Assembly: GCF_019550795.1 (NCBI RefSeq) | Contig: NZ_CP080545.1 | Coordinates: forward strand, 5,127,501-5,191,500 | Source of the DNA: Paenibacillus sp. sptzw28 | GTDB lineage: Bacteria > Bacillota > Bacilli > Paenibacillales > Paenibacillaceae | Direction of reading: 5' to 3' | DNA: 64,000 nucleotides | In this document: positions 26,663 through 34,652 of the stretch, in pieces | How the letters are laid out: each line of letters opens with the position of its first letter | Position numbering within the stretch: the first letter of the stretch is position 1 | The notes under the pieces: model-generated | The model's input: only the letters and a program-made list of their open reading frames with translations | Told to the model about the DNA's origin: nothing | The model's database searches: none | Made by a program: the position numbers and the translations under genes

Positions 26663-27265
26663 TTACCCAGATTTGTCGCCTGTGTAACGCAAACCGGAAA
26701 ACACAAAATCGTTCAAATCCTCGATCAACGCCTCAGCGTTCATTTCTTCAGGTTCCAGCAGCGGAAGAAAATACGCCGTATGTTTGTGGAACATTACGGC
26801 TCCCAGTACCGTTAATAACGTATTGTTGAGCGACCTGAAGCGAAAATGCCCCTGGTCACGGCCTTCTCGCAGAAACTCGCGCAACCGGATCCACATCGGA
26901 AAAGCAAACCTGCGTATAACTTCAATCCGGGCCGAGTTAAACAAAATTTCCTGCTGGAGGATTTGAATCATGTCCGGCTCGCGAAGCCGGAAATAAGTGA
27001 CCCCGCGAATAATCTCCCGTATCCCCTCGACAGGGGTTGATTCCTTTTTAGCCAGTTCTTCGATTTCCCGAATAGGTACAAAATTCTCAATCAGCGCTTG
27101 AAATATATTCTCTTTGCCGCCAAAATGATACGACACAAGCGCGATGTTGGCTCCAGCTTCCTCGCATATTTGTCGAACGCTCGTGCCTTCATAGCCTTGT
27201 TTGGCAAAAAGCCGCTTAGCCGCATGAAGCAAACGCAGTTTAACATCCGGTTCATCTGTTGGCAT
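26663..27265 (-). CDS. TetR-family transcriptional regulator
   Basis: 200 residues. N-terminal TetR helix-turn-helix (KRLFAKQGYEGTSVRQIC, then ANIALVSYHFGGKENIF) and an all-helical ligand-binding domain with a YbiH/CecR-like C-terminal sequence. ATG at 27265 is chosen (MPTDEPDVK) because GGGAGG lies 10 bases upstream; the longer frame starts in non-family sequence. It follows the membrane transporter gene by 87 bases on the same strand. A palindrome in front of that gene is the likely operator. Its ligand is probably exported by that protein (inference). Confidence 0.85.
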   Translation of the reverse strand: MPTDEPDVKLRLLHAAKRLFAKQGYEGTSVRQICEEAGANIALVSYHFGGKENIFQALIENFVPIREIEELAKKESTPVEGIREIIRGVTYFRLREPDMIQILQQEILFNSARIEVIRRFAFPMWIRLREFLREGRDQGHFRFRSLNNTLLTVLGAVMFHKHTAYFLPLLEPEEMNAEALIEDLNDFVFSGLRYTGDKSG

Positions 27266-27352
27266 TACACTAAGGCCTCCCAGATCGTTCATTAGCATAG
27301 CTATAATTATGAACTCGATGTCAGCAAGAAGCAAGAATTTCAATCCTGGAGG

Positions 27353-28513
27353 TTATACCGCCTGCACCGGCTTTGTCTGCTGCTGAGGCATACGGCCTTT
27401 GCGCAATACCGCAAGCGCCCCGACCAAGGCGGCTGAGGCCACTATTATAAGCAGGCCCAAGGAAGCATCGCCAATTCCGGGTCCGCCGAACAGTATGTTC
27501 ATACTTCCCTCGACCGCATAGGTTGCAGGAAATATTTTGCCAAGACCCAGATAGAAGTCTGAGAGCAGTTCACGAGGCACCATCGCTCCGGACGAAACCA
27601 GCTGAGCGGACAGAAGGATGATATTGAACAACATGCCTGCCATGCCGAATAAGATCAGGAACATTTGAGTCACGAACAGAAAAGTCAATAAGAACAACGC
27701 CTGAAATCCCCACATTGCCAGAAACCCTTGCTCCGCTTGACCGCCGAGCGCCATCACAAGCGAGGAACCGACGAGAGAAACAACAATCGCTGCAGCGGCA
27801 TTAATAGCGCTTCGGGCTGCGAACAGCTGGAAGCGTCCAACGTGAGGCGCGACCGCCATAGACGACTGCTGCAGGTTCATACCCATAATCATCGCGCCGA
27901 CGAACGAAGCGAGCACTAACATCATCGGCACCATCTGATTGTTCATTCCGTTCACTTTATTTGAATATGTAAAACTGGACGTTACTCGTTCGGATAACTC
28001 GGCCGCAGATCCTTCCGCCTGCCCGGCCGGCAGCTTCGTCTGCGTCAGAAGGGCCAGCGCCCCTCGACTGATCGCCTCCTTGTTAACGGTCGCCGTTACC
28101 TGAGAAGCAATCGAGCTCATCATGCTCTTAATAAGCGCCGGATTCGACTCGTTGAGGGTGTACTGCAAAGCTGCTTTCCCGCCCCGGGTCATAAGCGCCT
28201 GGCTGAAATCGGCCGGTATCGTAATCACCATCTGCAGCCGGCGTTCATTGAGCAGCCGTCGCGCCTCTTCGGCGTCAGCGATTAGTTCGCTATGCACGGG
28301 AAGTGATTTCTGAAGCTTCTCGGCTATGGCCGGCCCCATTTGCGCATCCAAAGCTACCAATCCGACACGAAGCTGCTTTAACCGGTCAGCATCGGTCACA
28401 CCGTCGTAGCCGGTCATCCATATCACCGAAAAGATAACCTGGAACATGAGTGCCGTCATAATGCCAATCAACGTTGTCGGTTTTTTCATAAAAGCTTTAA
28501 CTGCAGTGCCCAT
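27353..28513 (-). CDS. ABC-2/YhgE-type membrane protein
   Basis: 386 residues. One N-terminal helix (about 16-35), a large extracytoplasmic domain (about 40-190) and five or six C-terminal helices starting near MVPMMLVLASFVGAM. That is the plan of YhgE/Pip and of drug-exporter-type ABC-2 permeases. No ATPase is adjacent, so it may act alone or with a distant partner. ATG at 28513 with AAGGAG eight bases upstream. Expression is probably repressed by the downstream TetR gene through the palindrome at 28548-28569. Confidence 0.8.
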   Translation of the reverse strand: MGTAVKAFMKKPTTLIGIMTALMFQVIFSVIWMTGYDGVTDADRLKQLRVGLVALDAQMGPAIAEKLQKSLPVHSELIADAEEARRLLNERRLQMVITIPADFSQALMTRGGKAALQYTLNESNPALIKSMMSSIASQVTATVNKEAISRGALALLTQTKLPAGQAEGSAAELSERVTSSFTYSNKVNGMNNQMVPMMLVLASFVGAMIMGMNLQQSSMAVAPHVGRFQLFAARSAINAAAAIVVSLVGSSLVMALGGQAEQGFLAMWGFQALFLLTFLFVTQMFLILFGMAGMLFNIILLSAQLVSSGAMVPRELLSDFYLGLGKIFPATYAVEGSMNILFGGPGIGDASLGLLIIVASAALVGALAVLRKGRMPQQQTKPVQAV

Positions 28514-28547
28514 TCTCTCCACTCCTTAACGCAAATTTTAATCGTTT

Positions 28548-28569
28548 GTTTAAAACGTTTATTTTAAAC
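28548..28569. promoter_or_regulatory. Candidate TetR operator
   Basis: GTTTAAAA-CGTTTA-TTTTAAAC, an exact 8-base inverted repeat with a 6-base centre, 35 bases upstream of the transporter start. A related TTTGAAAT half-site follows. Confidence 0.55.
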
Positions 28570-28619
28570 ATCTGTTTGAAATGTACTCTGTCATACATTG
28601 TTCTGTCAAGCGGTACCAT

Positions 28620-28652
28620 TCAAAAAACCGCCGACTCATATGAGTGCGGCGG
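28620..28652 (-). terminator. Hairpin with T-run
   Basis: Minus strand: CCGCCG-CACTCATATGAGT-CGGCGG then TTTTTTG. It lies about 100 bases beyond the ndoA terminator with no open reading frame between, so it may end a short non-coding RNA. Confidence 0.65.
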
Positions 28653-28740
28653 CTGCAGCAGCATTTATATTTTGGTTTCCCGGCGCACTCAAGCGCTTTT
28701 GTTAGACAGCGTCGGAGGATGGAAATCCACCTCCGACTGG
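28620..28740 (-). ncRNA. Candidate structured RNA between ndoA and the transporter gene
   Basis: On the minus strand, a perfect 8-base hairpin (GTCGGAGG/CCTCCGAC), a spacer with AAGCGCTTGAGTGCGCC, and a terminator hairpin with a U-run lie within 120 bases. It lacks a convincing open frame. No known RNA family was recognised. It could also be the read-through tail of the ndoA transcript. Confidence 0.25.
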
Positions 28741-28749
28741 AGACAGAAA

Positions 28750-28777
28750 ACAAAACAGGGCCCAGAAGGCCCTGTTT
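28750..28777 (-). terminator. Terminator of the alr-ndoAI-ndoA operon
   Basis: AAACAGGGCC, six-base loop, GGCCCTGTTT, then TTGTTTTC on the minus strand. Confidence 0.8.
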
Positions 28778-28794
28778 GCACTGGCATATTCTTA

Positions 28795-29145
28795 TTAAAA
28801 ATCAATCAATCCGACGCTGATTTGCAGCGACTCATCCACCTTACGCATCGTTTCATCATCAAGATGCGTTATTTTATCCGTCAGACGCTGCTTGTCGATC
28901 GTACGAATCTGTTCAAGAAGGATCACCGAATCACGGTCAAATCCATGCGATGCCGCATCGATTTCAACGTGGGTTGGGAGTTTGGCCTTTTGTATTTGCG
29001 CTGTAATGGCAGCCACAATCACCGTAGGACTAAACCGGTTACCGATATCATTCTGAATCACCAGCACGGGACGAACGCCACCCTGCTCCGATCCGACAAC
29101 TGGAGACAAATCCGCAAAAAACACATCGCCGCGTTTAACGATCAA
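28795..29145 (-). CDS. ndoA: EndoA/MazF-type mRNA interferase
   Basis: 116 residues. Toxin of the type II module; EndoA of B. subtilis cuts RNA at UACAU. The sequence matches the remembered B. subtilis protein almost throughout, including [32 protein letters not shown] and [19 protein letters not shown]. The start is TTG with GGGGTG six bases upstream. It lies three bases after the antitoxin gene, which is the expected order. Confidence 0.95.
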   Translation of the reverse strand: MIVKRGDVFFADLSPVVGSEQGGVRPVLVIQNDIGNRFSPTVIVAAITAQIQKAKLPTHVEIDAASHGFDRDSVILLEQIRTIDKQRLTDKITHLDDETMRKVDESLQISVGLIDF

Positions 29146-29148
29146 GCT

Positions 29149-29430
29149 CTACACCCCGCTTACGAGTCGGCCGAGCGTATCGCCCGCATCTTCCTCCGCT
29201 TGAAAAGCTTCCGATGCCATGACCAGGTTGATTTTCGCCATTTCCAAATAACCGCGCTGCATCGATTCGCGAATTTGACGCTTTTTACGCTCGACTAAAT
29301 ACAATTTCATCGCCTGACGAATAAATTCGCTGCGGTTCGAGTTCTCCTTGGCAACGATCCCGTCGACTTCCTCCAGCAAATGATCCGGCAAACTAATCAT
29401 TATCCTCTTGGTGTTTTGCAAATTGGTCAC
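29149..29430 (-). CDS. ndoAI: EndoAI-type antitoxin (ribbon-helix-helix)
   Basis: 93 residues. N-terminal ribbon-helix-helix DNA-binding segment (KRIMISLPDHLLEEVDGI), and a C-terminal toxin-binding region (MQRGYLEMAKINLVMASEA) that matches B. subtilis EndoAI. The start is GTG (reads MTNLQN) with GGGGGTG eight bases before it. It should bind and inhibit EndoA and repress its own operon. It lies 228 bases after alr, as in Bacillus. Confidence 0.93.
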   Translation of the reverse strand: MTNLQNTKRIMISLPDHLLEEVDGIVAKENSNRSEFIRQAMKLYLVERKKRQIRESMQRGYLEMAKINLVMASEAFQAEEDAGDTLGRLVSGV

Positions 29431-29658
29431 CGAACTCGCACCCCCAAAACATTTCCAGCAAAAAGCGCACTATCAGTATGTCATTGTTACCATCGTATTA
29501 TACACCACCATACTATGCACCCGATGCAGCAAGTATGCTGCTACCGGAAGATAGACGCAGTGTATACATTCATGTAAGCTATTAGAAGTATTCGCGCTTT
29601 TTTTCGAATATCCTCTAATGTGTAACGAATTTTGTCGCAGGAAAAACCATCCATACCC

Positions 29659-30834
29659 CTATACTAACGGGTTCGCTACAGCAACTACTTCTCCACCGCG
29701 CGTATAGACACGCGGTACACGGGAAGCTATCATGCACGTTACCTCATAATTAAGGGTGTCAAGCAGTGATGCGATATCCTCTGCAGAAATCGTCTCGCCG
29801 CCTTGCGAGCCGATGAGAACGACTTCCTCGCCTGCCTCGGCAGGTGTCCCGTCAGCCAGCGAATCCAAAGCGATCATGCATTGATCCATGCAGATTGTCC
29901 CCAGCACAGGCACACGACGACCGCGTACCAGCGCTTCGGCTTTTCCTGTCAGCATCCGGCTGTAGCCGTCCGCATAGCCAATCGGCAGCGTACCGATACA
30001 TTCTCCTTCGCCCTGAGTCACGTACCGCGTGCCGTAGCTGATCCCCCATCCCTGCGGAACCCGCTTCACCATCACGATCCGGGTCTTCAGCGACATTACG
30101 GGCTCAAGCGTGATTTGACTATGGTTCACCTCAGCAGAAGGATATAAGCCGTACATGCTGATGCCCAGCCGAAGCATGCCTCCCGCCCACTCCGGCGTGT
30201 CGATGCCGGCGGCGCTGTTGGCTGCATGAATAACCGGAATATCGATGCCGCTGTCCCGGGTCAACCGGACAAATGCGGCAAAGCGCTCGTGCTGCAACGC
30301 CGTATAGGCTTTATCCGTTTCATCCGCCCGCGCGTAATGCGTGAACAGCCCTTCCACGAATATATTCGGTTCGCGTGCCGCCTTTTGAATGAAGCTCAGC
30401 GCTTCCGCTCCGGATACCAGGCCTAATCGCCCCATACCGGTGTCGACTTTCACATGGACATGCAGCGGGGGCCCGCTGCGTGACAGAGCGGCTGCAGCTT
30501 CCAGTATATCTTCGCGAAATAATGCAATGGCAATATTCAGTTCCCTGGCGAGGGCGAGACCTTCCGCCGGTACGAATCCAAGGACTAATATCGGAGTCAG
30601 AATACCGGCTTGCCGGAGCTGAATCGCTTCGTCCAGGAATGCAACGCCGAGATAGTCGACGCCGAATGCCTCTGCTTCTCTTGCCGTCTCGACGGCCCCA
30701 TGTCCATAAGCGTTTGCTTTCACCGACGCCATAAGGCGCATCCCTTCAGGCATTGCAGAGCGAAAAGCGTGCAAATTGCGCCGAAGTGCATCAAGCGATA
30801 TTTCAGCCCTTGTCGGGCGATAGTATGCGTCCAA
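29659..30834 (-). CDS. alr: Alanine racemase
   Basis: 391 residues. PLP enzyme that makes D-alanine for peptidoglycan. N-terminal TIM barrel with the PLP lysine in LMASVKANAYGHGAVE, the phosphate-binding tyrosine region (LRLGISMYGLYPS), and the C-terminal catalytic tyrosine in GISYGTRYVTQG. CMDQCMIALDSL marks the C-terminal barrel. Full length. GTG start at 30834 with AGAAGAAG just before it. This gene, the ydcC-type lipoprotein upstream and ndoAI/ndoA downstream repeat the gene order of B. subtilis. Confidence 0.95.
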   Translation of the reverse strand: MDAYYRPTRAEISLDALRRNLHAFRSAMPEGMRLMASVKANAYGHGAVETAREAEAFGVDYLGVAFLDEAIQLRQAGILTPILVLGFVPAEGLALARELNIAIALFREDILEAAAALSRSGPPLHVHVKVDTGMGRLGLVSGAEALSFIQKAAREPNIFVEGLFTHYARADETDKAYTALQHERFAAFVRLTRDSGIDIPVIHAANSAAGIDTPEWAGGMLRLGISMYGLYPSAEVNHSQITLEPVMSLKTRIVMVKRVPQGWGISYGTRYVTQGEGECIGTLPIGYADGYSRMLTGKAEALVRGRRVPVLGTICMDQCMIALDSLADGTPAEAGEEVVLIGSQGGETISAEDIASLLDTLNYEVTCMIASRVPRVYTRGGEVVAVANPLV

Positions 30835-31023
30835 GCGTCCACCTTCTTCTCATTCCGAAGCGTAAACGCCCGCGCGTCCCGGGATTGGATCTTTCCCCCT
30901 GAAAACGGGCGGGCGTCTATCTCTGCAACCCATAGCCTTTATGTTAACGCCGAGGCTTGAAGCTGTCAATGAAACAGAAGGTAATATTTCCGCGATTTGG
31001 GGTGGAAAATTTTACTCCCCGTT

Positions 31024-32277
31024 TTATTTGCTTATTTCACCCTGAACCGACTGCGCAACCTTGATCATTTCGGTATCCGGGAGCGTGCCGCTTGTTAGAC
31101 GATATTCAATACCGTTGTAGGTCCAGGTCAGCGTCAGCTGTTCGTCGCCGCTAATTTGACCCAGGGTAAAGCCGAGGTCGACCATATCGCCTTTCATCTT
31201 TGAAGCGGCTACGTCGTGAGGCTGTGTTTGAATCAGCGTATAATCATATTCGCCAGTATAACGAATCATCAAGCCGGGATTCCCACCGAACACGATTTCC
31301 TGCTGATCCTTCTCCGAGACGCCTTCCGGCAAATATGACGGTTCCATGGCGGTGAAGGTTGGGGATTCCGCCTGCTTATTGCCGTCCGCTGGCGCCTGCG
31401 TATTATCCGCATCCTCACCTGAGGCCGAAGTACTGCCGCCGGCGGACCCGTCATCTGCATTCGGGCTGCTGCCCGCTGCGTCGTCAGGCTTTGCATTCGC
31501 ATCATTGTCCGGCTGCGGCGCGTTGTTTGCTCCACTATCCGGCGTACCGGCATTACCCGCTTTCGGATCGGATGTCGTTTGATTATCAGCCGGATTCTCA
31601 GTTCCATCGCCCGGCTCCGCCATTGTCGGTTGATTGCTCGTACTGCTGTCCATATTATGCTTCGTATCGAAAACGCTCTTGTCGAGCTTGGAGCCAAACT
31701 CGAATTTATCGAATTTAACCTCGACCATAACAGCCGCATTCGTATCGCTCACTTGAACCTTGCTCGGCGTATAGTTGGATTTATTGAGCCAAATTTTCTG
31801 ACGGGCAAGCGATCCGTTCTGATAATTGGCCATGACATCGAATACGTACGCATCCTTGTCAACGGTGAATTGACGGGAATTGTCGAGCAAAATGCTTGAG
31901 ATCAGCGTCTGGTACAAGTACACCTGACCTTGATTGGACGGCCAATCGCTTTGGAAACGGAACACTTTGTTAAGCCGCGGCGTCAATACGAACACACCTT
32001 CATCGTTGCGGAGCACAATTTGCGTAATGTCCTTCTTCGCATTCGTCAGTTCGATCCGGTAGTAGGACGGCTTCTGATAAGACACGTCCACATGGTATTC
32101 GAGCGGCTGCTGTCCGGTATGCAAAATCATCGTGCCTGTGCCGTGATAGCTCTCCATGTTGTTAACCACTTTGTCCAAATCCTTCACTACCGAATCCGCG
32201 TCCTTAGTCCCGCAGCCGGCGAGAACCGCCGTAACGCACAGCAGGATGGCTGCGATGAAACTGATTCGACGACGCAT
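31024..32277 (-). CDS. ydcC: YdcC-type sporulation-associated lipoprotein (LolA-like)
   Basis: 417 residues. Lipobox VLAGC at about residue 21 makes it a lipoprotein. A LolA-like beta-barrel half (about 30-205, with KVVNNMESYHGTGTMIL and DVSYQKPSYYRIEL) is followed by a 90-residue Asn/Asp/Ser/Pro-rich linker and a C-terminal domain of DUF4367 type (about 300-415). B. subtilis YdcC lies upstream of alr and is made in the mother cell. The linker is much longer than in that protein. Confidence 0.85.
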   Translation of the reverse strand: MRRRISFIAAILLCVTAVLAGCGTKDADSVVKDLDKVVNNMESYHGTGTMILHTGQQPLEYHVDVSYQKPSYYRIELTNAKKDITQIVLRNDEGVFVLTPRLNKVFRFQSDWPSNQGQVYLYQTLISSILLDNSRQFTVDKDAYVFDVMANYQNGSLARQKIWLNKSNYTPSKVQVSDTNAAVMVEVKFDKFEFGSKLDKSVFDTKHNMDSSTSNQPTMAEPGDGTENPADNQTTSDPKAGNAGTPDSGANNAPQPDNDANAKPDDAAGSSPNADDGSAGGSTSASGEDADNTQAPADGNKQAESPTFTAMEPSYLPEGVSEKDQQEIVFGGNPGLMIRYTGEYDYTLIQTQPHDVAASKMKGDMVDLGFTLGQISGDEQLTLTWTYNGIEYRLTSGTLPDTEMIKVAQSVQGEISK

Positions 32278-32462
32278 GAGATCAACCCCTCATCACAAGT
32301 TTTTTTAAACGTATCCGGAGCTGTACATGACCGGTGCGGATATCACGCACAAGTTCGTACGGGACGAGGCCGTTTACGCTTGACTTGTACCATGTCTATG
32401 AGGGGACTTGGACATTTATGCAGACTAGCCTCAGCTTGTATAAATAAGAGCGCCGCAGGCCC

Positions 32463-32503
32463 ATGAAAAAAATAAAAGACACCTTGAATGAAGAGGTGTC
32501 TCA
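32463..32503 (-). terminator. Terminator of the frameshifted small gene
   Basis: Minus strand: GAGACACCTCTTCATTCAAG, GTGTCTTTTATTTTTTT. The stem AGACACCT/AGGTGTCT sits 22 bases after the predicted stop. Confidence 0.75.
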
Positions 32504-32524
32504 GACTGAAGAGAAAAGCGCTGT

Positions 32525-32730
32525 CTAGCGGGACAACAGGGTCTGCCGAACGATATGGTCGGCCGTACGAATGGCCAATGCAATCGTGTTTGCGGGGTTT
32601 GCTCGGGGATATTGACGATCATGCCGCGAATAGCCGAATCAGGATCCATAATTTGCCGGTTAATGGAAAGGATCTCATGCAGGGCAACCTCGTGGGTTTC
32701 GGCTATTCTTCCAAGGTATTTTTCCCTCAT
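32525..32730 (-). pseudogene. Small gene broken by a one-base frameshift
   Basis: The frame starting with ATG at 32730 (MREKYLGRIAETHEVALHEI, then MDPDSAIRGMIVNIPEQTP) leaves its natural path at a C-run near 32595-32615. In the next frame the coding-like sequence continues as ANTIALAIRTADHIVRQTL and stops with TAG at 32525, 22 bases before a strong terminator. One missing base in CCCC (about 32597 or 32610) would join the two parts into a helical protein of about 68 residues. Without it, the first frame runs on through the terminator to 32431. No family recognised. A sequencing error is possible. Confidence 0.55.
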
Positions 32731-32811
32731 GGTGCCCGCTATAACCTATTGTATGAGCGCATGAAGGGATAATGAACCGCCCTGCGACCGGGCTCCCGCT
32801 CCCGCCGAACC

Positions 32812-33339
32812 CTATTCCCAGCCCATCCGTTCTTTGAGTGAATCGATTTGAGCGATATGATGCCGTGCATGCCAGGCGTATCTTTGAGTCGCAATATCGA
32901 GGGTCATACGGCCGTGCGTCGGACTTGTAAAGGTTCGTTGAAATTGATCCGGAGACAGTGACCGGAGCAGGACGACAAACCGTTGATGCAGCGACTCAAT
33001 AAGCAGTAATGAAGCTTCGATCGGCGTATCCTGATAGTCGCTGAGCTCGGCCCATAATTCTTCCCGATAAGTGCCTGCAAACGGAGCTTCTTCTGTTAAG
33101 GCTCTTTTAAAACGGATATAAGCGTTCATATCGTTATCGGCCAAATGATGCACGACCTGCTGAACGTTCCACCCGCCAGGGCGATAGGGTGTCAACAGCT
33201 GCCCGGAATTCAGGTTTTGCACAGTCAACCGAAGCATTCTCGGAATTTGGGCAATATCTTCAATCCATCTTTTACGGTGCTCTGATGTCGGCTGCTCCTC
33301 AGGTACGAATTTCCCAAGGGGATAAGACCTTGAATCCAT
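32812..33339 (-). CDS. yfiT: DinB/YfiT-family putative metal-dependent hydrolase
   Basis: 175 residues. Four-helix DinB-like fold. The three metal-binding histidines are visible in VQQVVHHLADNDMNAY and AWHARHHIAQI. The start MDSRSYPLGKF and the block LTPYRPGGWNVQQVVHHLAD match B. subtilis YfiT closely, so a bacillithiol-related transferase or hydrolase role is likely (family knowledge). ATG at 33339 is chosen because GAGGTGG lies five bases upstream; the longer frame adds unrelated residues. Single gene, divergent from the germinant-receptor operon. Confidence 0.85.
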   Translation of the reverse strand: MDSRSYPLGKFVPEEQPTSEHRKRWIEDIAQIPRMLRLTVQNLNSGQLLTPYRPGGWNVQQVVHHLADNDMNAYIRFKRALTEEAPFAGTYREELWAELSDYQDTPIEASLLLIESLHQRFVVLLRSLSPDQFQRTFTSPTHGRMTLDIATQRYAWHARHHIAQIDSLKERMGWE

Positions 33340-33556
33340 GCTTTCCACCTCTCGATCTGTATAGTCTATAAGTATTTCTCGGCGTCGCCAAGATTTCCTT
33401 TCCGGCATGAAATTTAACCGTTGCCGCTATTATGTAATCGAAATTGCGGCCTTACTTTCGAGCGGAAAGCTTGATTGAAGCCTGGTAAGGAAGGGAAAAT
33501 ACTGGGATGAAAAGTAAATAATGAGGAATGATAACAACAAAAGGGGGGCAGTATTT

Positions 33557-34651
33557 GTGAAAGCACTCACTTCCTGGCAGTTGTACGGTCTCATGTTTCT
33601 TTTTCAGCTAGGAACGAGCGTCGTTTTCGGACTTGCCGGTCAAGCCAAGCAGAATGCCTGGATCACCGTCCTTATCAGCGCATTGCTGGGAATGGGGCTT
33701 CTGTGGATGTATTCAAGGCTGTTTGCAGCAAATCCGGGCGCTAATTGGAGCGACCTGCTCCATCTTGCGTTCGGGCGTTTCGCGGGCGCCGCCCTGAATG
33801 TGGTTTACACCTTTATCTTCATCTATTCCGCGGCCCGGGATTTAAGAGATGTCGGTGAGTTAACGAACACTTTCCTGCTGCCACAAACACCGATGCCGTT
33901 CACAATGTTCCTCTTTCAGCTGCTTGTCGCTTACGTCTGCTATGCCGGCGTTCCGCGGATGGGACAAATGGCCGAGCTCAACGTTCCGGTTATCCTGTTT
34001 TTCTTCGCGGTGGAAATCGCTCTGCTCGTCGGTTCCGGACACACCCGGCTGTCTCTGCTTTTGCCGGTGGCCGATAAGTGGAGACCGATTCTGACGTCCG
34101 CAATTCCCGGCAGCATCTCGGTTCCTTATGCGGAAGCCTTCGCTTTCGCGACATTTTGGACCATGATGAAATCTCCCGCTCAGTTTCGAAGAATGGCTGT
34201 TCTCTCGGCCGCGTCTGCCGGCGGCGTACTGATGATACTCGATCTGCTCGCGGTCAGTACCATTGGCCCTGAAATCTTCTCCCGCTCCTTTTTTCCGCTG
34301 ATGACAACTTTTCACATGGTCAATATCGGGGATTTCGTACAAAATATTGATCCGCTTATTGTCACCAATTATATGGTAGGCGTGCTGTTTAAGGTATCGG
34401 TTTTCACTTATGCGGCGTGCGCGATGATCTCGGGCTTATGGAAGGTGCCCGGTCACAAGGCGGCTGCTATTCCCGTATCGATCCTTACCCTGCTGTTCGC
34501 CCTGTACATGGCGGAAAACCTCAGCAGCCACCTCTTCACAGGGCACCAATGGGCTACTTGGGTCATTTTTCCACCATTTTTTATCGTCATGCCAATGCTT
34601 GTTCTGCTTATCCTCAAAATTAAAACAGCAGCCGGAAAGGGTGGTGGATAA
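33557..34651 (+). CDS. Spore germinant receptor subunit B (GerB/GerKB-type permease)
   Basis: 364 residues, ten predicted transmembrane helices, the amino-acid/polyamine-permease-like B subunit. KALTSWQLYGLMFLFQLGTS at the N-terminus and LPQTPMPFTMFLFQLLVAY are family-typical. GTG at 33557 with GGGGGG eight bases upstream is chosen over an ATG 36 bases earlier that lacks a site. The first gene of a four-gene operon; it would sit in the spore inner membrane. Which germinant is bound is not known. Confidence 0.88.
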   Translation: MKALTSWQLYGLMFLFQLGTSVVFGLAGQAKQNAWITVLISALLGMGLLWMYSRLFAANPGANWSDLLHLAFGRFAGAALNVVYTFIFIYSAARDLRDVGELTNTFLLPQTPMPFTMFLFQLLVAYVCYAGVPRMGQMAELNVPVILFFFAVEIALLVGSGHTRLSLLLPVADKWRPILTSAIPGSISVPYAEAFAFATFWTMMKSPAQFRRMAVLSAASAGGVLMILDLLAVSTIGPEIFSRSFFPLMTTFHMVNIGDFVQNIDPLIVTNYMVGVLFKVSVFTYAACAMISGLWKVPGHKAAAIPVSILTLLFALYMAENLSSHLFTGHQWATWVIFPPFFIVMPMLVLLILKIKTAAGKGGG

Positions 34652-34652
34652 T

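Noticed and set aside
32488..32772. A 94-codon plus-strand frame opposite the frameshifted small gene
   Set aside because: The terminator polarity and the coding character support the minus strand; no ribosome-binding site on the plus strand.
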